Below are positions 59,065-64,000 of a stretch of 64,000 bases of DNA, in pieces (the stretch's first letter is position 1; every line of letters starts with the position of its first letter). The notes below the pieces were generated by a model. That model saw only the letters and a list, made by a program, of their open reading frames with translations. It did not search any database and had not been told where the DNA came from. The position numbers and the translations under genes were made by a program. Origin of the DNA: Thalassospira australica (GTDB lineage Bacteria > Pseudomonadota > Alphaproteobacteria > Rhodospirillales > Thalassospiraceae); contig NZ_JRJE01000031.1 of the NCBI RefSeq assembly GCF_000763295.1, forward strand, positions 434,001 through 498,000, written 5' to 3'.

Positions 59065-60327
59065 ATGTACTTGCGCAAAACCATCCTCGCCACAGGTGTG
59101 GCGTTATCTGCTCTTGCGACTGCAAGCTTTGCACATGCCGAACCGACTGCCGAAGTTCTGCACTGGTGGACGTCGGGCGGCGAAGCAAAAGCTGTCGCAT
59201 CCCTTAAAGAAGATTTTGAAGCCAACGGCGGTACCTGGGTCGATAGCCCGGTTGCTGGTGGTGCTGGCGATGCGGCCATGACCGTTCTGCGTTCGCGCGT
59301 TCTGTCTGGTGATGCACCGGCTGCTGTTCAGCTTAAAGGTCCGGCCATTCAGGAATGGGCCGAACAGGGTGCCCTTGCTGATCTGAATGACGTTGCGGCT
59401 GCTGAAGGTTGGGATGACGTTATCCCGGGCGCCATCCAGGATGTCATGAAATATGAAGGCGACTATGTTGCAGTTCCGGTAAACGTTCACCGCGTTGACT
59501 GGATCTGGGCAAACCCGACCCTTCTGGAAAAAGTTGGTGCCACCGAAGCACCGAAAACCTGGGACGAGTTCAACGCCCTTGCTGACAAACTCAAAGCTGC
59601 TGGCATCACGCCGGTTGCTCATGGTGGTCAGCCGTGGCAGGACGCAACCGTGTTCGAAACGGTCGTTCTTGGTCTTGGCGGTCCGGAATTCTTCCAGAAA
59701 GCCCTGATCGACCTCGACGAAGACGCGCTGAATTCCGACACCATGAAAGCGGTGTTTGACCAGATGCGTAAAATCCGCGGTTATGTTGATGCCGACTTCC
59801 CGGGTCGTGACTGGAACCTTGCAACCGCAATGGTTATGAATGGCGAAGCTGCCATGCAGATCATGGGTGACTGGGCCAAAGGCGAATTCCTTGCTGCGGG
59901 CAAAGTTCCGGGCAAAGACTTCATTTGTGCCGCAACCCCGTCGGAAAACGGCTATCTGTTTAACGTTGACAGCTTTGCAATGTTCAACGTTTCGGGTGAC
60001 GACAAGGTCGAAGGCCAGAAACTGCTTGCCGAACTTATCGTTGGCGAGAAGTTCCAGGAAACCTTCAACCTTCTCAAAGGTTCGATCCCGGCACGTTCTG
60101 GCGTTTCGCTTGATAACTTCGACGATTGCGCCAAGAAATCCGAAGCTGACCTCAATGCTGCTCAGGCTGCGGGTGGGTTCCTTCCGTCCATGGCACATGG
60201 CATGGCGCTCCGCGGTCACCTTTCGGGTGCGATCGTTGACGTCGTGACCGCACACTTCAACTCGGACATGTCGTCTGACGAAGCTGTGTCGCGTCTGGTC
60301 GAAGCCATTGAACTGGCGAAAGACTAA
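59065..60327 (+). CDS. Sugar ABC transporter substrate-binding protein
   Basis: A 420-residue periplasmic binding protein of the CUT1 family. The signal peptide MYLRKTILATGVALSALATA ends at about residue 25 (SFAHA-EP). The VLHWWTSGGEAKAVASLKEDFEANGGTWVD start, PAAVQLKGPAIQEWAEQG and VPVNVHRVDWIWANP resemble the glucose/mannose-binding protein GtsA of pseudomonads, so glucose or mannose is the probable ligand. A GGAGG ribosome site precedes the ATG. The codon usage is strongly biased, as in highly expressed genes. Confidence 0.9.
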   Translation: MYLRKTILATGVALSALATASFAHAEPTAEVLHWWTSGGEAKAVASLKEDFEANGGTWVDSPVAGGAGDAAMTVLRSRVLSGDAPAAVQLKGPAIQEWAEQGALADLNDVAAAEGWDDVIPGAIQDVMKYEGDYVAVPVNVHRVDWIWANPTLLEKVGATEAPKTWDEFNALADKLKAAGITPVAHGGQPWQDATVFETVVLGLGGPEFFQKALIDLDEDALNSDTMKAVFDQMRKIRGYVDADFPGRDWNLATAMVMNGEAAMQIMGDWAKGEFLAAGKVPGKDFICAATPSENGYLFNVDSFAMFNVSGDDKVEGQKLLAELIVGEKFQETFNLLKGSIPARSGVSLDNFDDCAKKSEADLNAAQAAGGFLPSMAHGMALRGHLSGAIVDVVTAHFNSDMSSDEAVSRLVEAIELAKD

Positions 60328-60369
60328 TCTCGATTGATCAGTACAGTTTGACTGGCTGAATTACGCGCA

Positions 60370-60391
60370 GGCCCCGGAACATTCCGGGGCC
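60370..60391 (+). other. Stable hairpin between binding protein and permease
   Basis: GGCCCCGGAA/TTCCGGGGCC is a perfect 22-nt palindromic hairpin with no T-run. Such stems after binding-protein genes protect the 5' message and limit read-through, giving more binding protein than membrane parts. Confidence 0.65.
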
Positions 60392-60426
60392 TGACTTCCA
60401 CTACTTTAACTTTTGAGGCAAAGGGT

Positions 60427-61335
60427 ATGGGGGCTTCTCAAAGCACCGAAAGCAACCTGACGGCCGGCATCCAGCGTCATCTTTCCAAGATCGTTGTTGC
60501 ACCGTCCTTTGCTGCGTCCCTGTTTTTCGTCTACGGGTTCATCCTGTGGACCGGCTATATGGCGTTTTCAAAGTCGCGCATGCTTCCTGTTTGGGATTGG
60601 GCAGGCCTGCGACAATATGAACGCCTGTGGCAGATGGAACGCTGGCATGTTGCCATTGAAAACCTGCTGATCTTTGGTGGTCTGTTTATTGTGACCTGCC
60701 TGGTTATCGGGTGCCTTTTGGCAGTTCTTCTAGATCAGCGTATTCGCGCCGAAGGTGCGCTTCGTACGATCTTTCTTTATCCGATGGCCCTGTCCTTCAT
60801 TGTGACCGGTACTGTTTGGAAATGGCTTCTTAATCCGGGCCTTGGCCTTGAAAGCATGATGCATGACCTTGGCTGGACGAGCTTTGAATTCGACTGGCTG
60901 GTCAATTCGGATATGGCGATCTACACGGTTGTAATCGCAGCTGTCTGGCAGGCATCTGGTTTTGTGATGGCGATGTTCCTTGCGGCATTGCGCGGCGTTG
61001 ATCAAGACATCATTCGCGCAGCCTATATGGACGGTGCCAGCCTGCCCCGTATCTATTTCGGCATTATCATTCCGTCAATTCGCCCGGTCTTCCTGAGTGC
61101 GATTGTCGTTCTGGCCCACTTGGCCGTCAAAAGCTTTGACCTTGTTATCGCCCTTACTGGCGGCGGTCCGGGGTACTCATCGGATCTTCCGGCAACCTTC
61201 ATGTACACGATGGCATTCCAGCGTAACCAGCTTGGTGTGGGTGCTGCCAGTGCGATGATGATGCTGGCGACCGTCATGGCAATCATTGTGCCGTACCTTT
61301 ATTCCGAACTGCGCGGAGGCAAGAAAAATGGCTGA
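60427..61335 (+). CDS. Sugar ABC transporter permease 1
   Basis: A 302-residue MalF/UgpA-type permease with six membrane helices. The coupling EAA loop reads AAYMDGASLPRIYFGIIIPSI (about residues 197-217). Its stop overlaps the start of the next permease by 8 nt (ATGGCTGA). Confidence 0.92.
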   Translation: MGASQSTESNLTAGIQRHLSKIVVAPSFAASLFFVYGFILWTGYMAFSKSRMLPVWDWAGLRQYERLWQMERWHVAIENLLIFGGLFIVTCLVIGCLLAVLLDQRIRAEGALRTIFLYPMALSFIVTGTVWKWLLNPGLGLESMMHDLGWTSFEFDWLVNSDMAIYTVVIAAVWQASGFVMAMFLAALRGVDQDIIRAAYMDGASLPRIYFGIIIPSIRPVFLSAIVVLAHLAVKSFDLVIALTGGGPGYSSDLPATFMYTMAFQRNQLGVGAASAMMMLATVMAIIVPYLYSELRGGKKNG

Positions 61336-62215
61336 TATTCAGACCTACAGCCACGACGCAGGCTGGAAACATACGGTTCTGCGCGGGTTGCTTTACCTCG
61401 TCCTGATCCTGTTTGCGGCCTATTATCTTTTCCCGCTGATCGTCATGATTTCGACCTCGTTGAAGTCTTTGGACGAAATCCGTGAAGGGTCGCTTATTTC
61501 GCTGCCACGTGTGGTGACATTCGATGCATGGAACTATGCATGGAACGAAGCCTGCGTTGGTGTGGAATGTACCGGGATCAAAATCTATTTCTGGAACTCG
61601 GTCAAAATGGCGGTTCCCGCTGTTCTGATTTCGACCTTCCTTGGTGCGATCAACGGTTATGCGCTGACCAAATGGCGTTTTAAGGGGGCGAACATCGTCT
61701 TTGCCCTGCTGCTGTTTGGTTGCTTCATTCCGTTCCAGGTCGTTCTGCTGCCGATGTCACAGGTTCTTGGCAAGCTTGGTCTTGCCAGCTCGACCGCAGG
61801 CCTTGTTATGGTCCACGTCGTTTATGGCCTGTGCTTCACCACCCTGTTCTTCCGGAACTACTACGTTTCGATCCCGGATGAACTGGTCAAGGCAGCCACC
61901 ATCGACGGTGCAGGATTCTTCACCATTTTCTGGCGCATCATCCTGCCGATCTCGACCCCGATCATCGTGGTGTCGGTCATCTGGCAGTTCACCCAGATCT
62001 GGAATGACTTCCTGTTCGGCGCGTCGTTCGCTTCTGGCGCCAACGCCCCCATGACCGTCGCACTCAACAATATCGTCAACACCACGACCGGCGTGAAACA
62101 GTACAACGTGGATATGGCAGCAGCCTTGCTGACCGGTCTTCCGACGTTGCTGGTTTATGTCCTGGCAGGCAAATACTTCGTCCGCGGCCTGACAGCCGGT
62201 TCGGTGAAGGGATAA
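61328..62215 (+). CDS. Sugar ABC transporter permease 2
   Basis: A 295-residue MalG/UgpE-type permease. The EAA loop is KAATIDGAGFFTIFWRIILPI (about residues 188-208). The true ATG is at 61328, overlapping the first permease; the frame upstream lies within that gene. The short loop with VGVECTGIK may form part of the periplasmic face, as in Gts-type transporters. Confidence 0.92.
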   Translation: MADIQTYSHDAGWKHTVLRGLLYLVLILFAAYYLFPLIVMISTSLKSLDEIREGSLISLPRVVTFDAWNYAWNEACVGVECTGIKIYFWNSVKMAVPAVLISTFLGAINGYALTKWRFKGANIVFALLLFGCFIPFQVVLLPMSQVLGKLGLASSTAGLVMVHVVYGLCFTTLFFRNYYVSIPDELVKAATIDGAGFFTIFWRIILPISTPIIVVSVIWQFTQIWNDFLFGASFASGANAPMTVALNNIVNTTTGVKQYNVDMAAALLTGLPTLLVYVLAGKYFVRGLTAGSVKG

Positions 62216-62219
62216 GTAA

Positions 62220-63332
62220 ATGGCATCACTCACCCTCGATAAAGTTCGCAAGGCATTTGGCCCTGTTGAAGTTCTCAAGGAAATCAATCTGGCAATTGAT
62301 GATGGCGAGTTTCTCGTCCTTGTTGGCCCGTCAGGTTGCGGCAAATCCACCCTTCTTAACCTGATTGCAGGTTTGGAAAGTTCGACCGACGGGGAAATCC
62401 GCATTGGCGATCGCGTCATCAATGACGTGCATCCCAAGGACCGTAACATCGCCATGGTGTTCCAGTCCTATGCGCTTTATCCCAACATGACGGTCCGCAA
62501 GAACATCACCTTTGGTCTTGAAATCCGTGGTGTCTCCAATCAGGAACGCGACAAGGCGGTTGCCGATGTCGCCAAACTGCTTCAGATCGAACCGCTTCTG
62601 GATCGTAAACCATCCCAGCTTTCGGGTGGTCAACGTCAGCGCGTTGCCATGGGCCGTGCGCTTGTGCGTGATCCGGACATCTTCTTGTTTGATGAACCGC
62701 TTTCAAACCTTGATGCGAAATTGCGTGTCGACATGCGCACCGAAATCAAGAAGCTGCATCAGCGTCTTGGTTCGACCATCGTTTACGTGACCCACGATCA
62801 GATCGAAGCCATGACCCTGGCATCGCGCATCGCGGTCATGAAAGACGGTATCCTGCAGCAGTTCGATACACCACAGAACATCTATGAACGTCCAAACAAC
62901 ATGTTTGTTGCGGGCTTCATCGGGTCACCGTCGATGAACTTCATTGATGCGACGCTGGTTGACGATGGTGGCAATCTGGCGGTTTCGATCGCGCGTGAGG
63001 GCACCACGATTGTGCTGCCGCTGTTTGAGGCACCGGAAAGCTACAAGGCCTATGCGGGTAAAAAGGTTGTCTTTGGCATCCGCCCAGAAGCCCTGACCCA
63101 CAAGCGTACCGGTTCCGATGAACAAGGCAGCCAGTATGTCAACTTTGACAGCAAGGTCGAAGTCATCGAACCCACGGGTGCGGATACCATGACCGTGATC
63201 GACATTGCCGGTAAGGAAATCGTCGCACGTGTCCGTCCGGACCGCGCACCAACACCGGGCGAGAGCATGACGTTCTCGGCCGATATGTCTCAGATCAGTC
63301 TGTTTGACCCGGAAACCGAGTTGCGGATCTGA
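62220..63332 (+). CDS. Sugar ABC transporter ATP-binding protein
   Basis: A 370-residue MalK/UgpC-type ATPase. Walker A is GPSGCGKST, the signature is LSGGQRQRVAMGRAL and Walker B is DIFLFDEPLSNLD. The C-terminal TOBE/regulatory domain (from about residue 240: FIGSPSMNFIDATL) is complete. It starts 4 nt after the second permease stop, completing the four-gene operon, which ends in a terminator. Confidence 0.93.
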   Translation: MASLTLDKVRKAFGPVEVLKEINLAIDDGEFLVLVGPSGCGKSTLLNLIAGLESSTDGEIRIGDRVINDVHPKDRNIAMVFQSYALYPNMTVRKNITFGLEIRGVSNQERDKAVADVAKLLQIEPLLDRKPSQLSGGQRQRVAMGRALVRDPDIFLFDEPLSNLDAKLRVDMRTEIKKLHQRLGSTIVYVTHDQIEAMTLASRIAVMKDGILQQFDTPQNIYERPNNMFVAGFIGSPSMNFIDATLVDDGGNLAVSIAREGTTIVLPLFEAPESYKAYAGKKVVFGIRPEALTHKRTGSDEQGSQYVNFDSKVEVIEPTGADTMTVIDIAGKEIVARVRPDRAPTPGESMTFSADMSQISLFDPETELRI

Positions 63333-63339
63333 TCTGACT

Positions 63340-63376
63340 GGCGGGTGGTTCTGGGGGCCACCCGCCATTCTTTTTT
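63340..63376 (+). terminator. Terminator of the sugar transporter operon
   Basis: A 9-bp stem GGCGGGTGG/CCACCCGCC with a 9-nt loop followed by ATTCTTTTTT. Confidence 0.85.
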
Positions 63377-63399
63377 CCGGGGTACTTTGCGCCCTGCCC

Positions 63400-64000
63400 T
63401 TATACCTTGCGCGGCAGAGAAATAATCACTTCAAGTCCCTTACCGGGCATGTTGCGCAACTGTATCTGCCCATCGTGGGCATCAATTACGGTCTTCACAA
63501 TCGACAGGCCCAAGCCACTGCCGCCCGTGGTACGTGCCCGTGATCCTTCCACGCGATAAAATGGCAAGAAGACCTTGTCCTGATGTTCAACCGGTATCCC
63601 CGGTCCATCATCGCGAATGGTCACCAGAACCGTATCGGCCGTTGCTTCGAGGTCTACCTTAGCCCGATGGCCGTATTTCAGGGCATTTTCAATCAGATTG
63701 GTAAAGGCGCGTTTTAACGTGCCCGGACGGCAAGATAGCCGGATGCTGCGTTTGCTATCGAAGGAATGCGGTTCATCCCCGCCGCCAAACACCGTATGCA
63801 CCGAACTGAATTGCAGCGGTTGCGGCCCATTAAACGCAACAGGCCGCCCAAGATCGGCGTAATCATCACAAATCGCCTCAAGCACCGAGACAAAATCAAC
63901 GGTGCGTTCCTCTTCTTTCTGAATCCAGTCGCCCAGAAAATCGAGGGCATCGTTCAAAAGACTGTCCATTTCATCAAGATCGCGCAGCACCGTTTCGCGC
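63400..64000 (-). CDS. Sensor histidine kinase, C-terminal part
   Basis: About 200 residues of an EnvZ/OmpB-type kinase; the gene continues past the window edge. Reading begins in the last helix of the dimerisation domain (ETVLRDLDEMDSLLNDALDF). The ATPase domain has NLIENALKYG (N box), IRDDGPGIP (G1), FYRVEGSRARTTGGSGLGL (F and G2 boxes) and ends EVIISLPRKV. The phospho-His and sensor region are outside. The internal GTG at 63990 is not the start. In Gts-type loci a two-component system often sits beside the transporter, so sugar-related regulation is possible. Confidence 0.9.
   Translation of the reverse strand, partial: RETVLRDLDEMDSLLNDALDFLGDWIQKEEERTVDFVSVLEAICDDYADLGRPVAFNGPQPLQFSSVHTVFGGGDEPHSFDSKRSIRLSCRPGTLKRAFTNLIENALKYGHRAKVDLEATADTVLVTIRDDGPGIPVEHQDKVFLPFYRVEGSRARTTGGSGLGLSIVKTVIDAHDGQIQLRNMPGKGLEVIISLPRKV

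Overview
The window reads as chromosomal DNA of an alphaproteobacterium, most likely a marine Rhodospirillales member close to Thalassospira. I infer this from protein resemblance and gene order, not from a database search. The order frr-pyrH-tsf-rpsB, dnaE, lolD-lolC-proS, DUF1467-mce-rnj-coaX-birA-nuoN..nuoA, hupB-lon-clpX-clpP-tig is the conserved alphaproteobacterial arrangement. ProRS is the short form without the editing insertion, and BirA lacks the DNA-binding domain, both common in the class.

Region by region. (1) 1-11217, minus strand: translation genes (uppS start, frr, pyrH, tsf, rpsB), the replicative polymerase dnaE, the lipoprotein-release genes lolC/lolD, proS and a small exported protein. 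(2) 11218-11682: an intergenic stretch with a run of hairpins ending in an intrinsic terminator, a candidate small RNA on the plus strand. (3) 11683-30241, minus strand: DUF1467, mce, rnj, coaX, birA and the complete 14-gene complex I operon nuoA-N, followed by tRNA-Asp. (4) 30918-33144: a lone fliG, an unknown lipoprotein and tRNA-Val. (5) 33417-40073: an AT-rich 6.6-kb element integrated into the 3' end of a second tRNA-Val. It is bounded by a 23-bp direct repeat and carries a CoiA-like nuclease, a relaxase with an out-of-frame nested ORF, a MobC-like protein, a probable oriT, a ColE2-type Rep, a small membrane protein and a tyrosine integrase. This is an integrated mobilizable plasmid. (6) 40051-47230, minus strand: tRNA-Val, hupB, lon, clpX, clpP, tig (with a long Lys/Ala tail) and tRNA-Leu. 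(7) 47567-58474: nnr, a D-amino-acid-dehydrogenase-like oxidoreductase with a PAS histidine kinase, a copper operon copA-cueR-cytochrome c behind a MerR-type promoter, two bacterioferritins, an Fe-S (6-4)-type photolyase and a DUF1127 microprotein. (8) 59065-63332, plus strand: a complete glucose/mannose-type CUT1 sugar ABC transporter, then the C-terminal part of a histidine kinase (minus strand) cut by the window edge.

How they work together: most of the window is housekeeping (translation, proteolysis, respiration). The accessory signal is the tRNA-Val element, which combines replication, mobilization and integration modules with one nuclease-like cargo gene. Other points of note are the two bacterioferritins that split ferroxidase and haem-binding residues between them, the copper operon that includes a membrane-anchored cytochrome c, and the hairpin that buries the Shine-Dalgarno of the element's rep gene.
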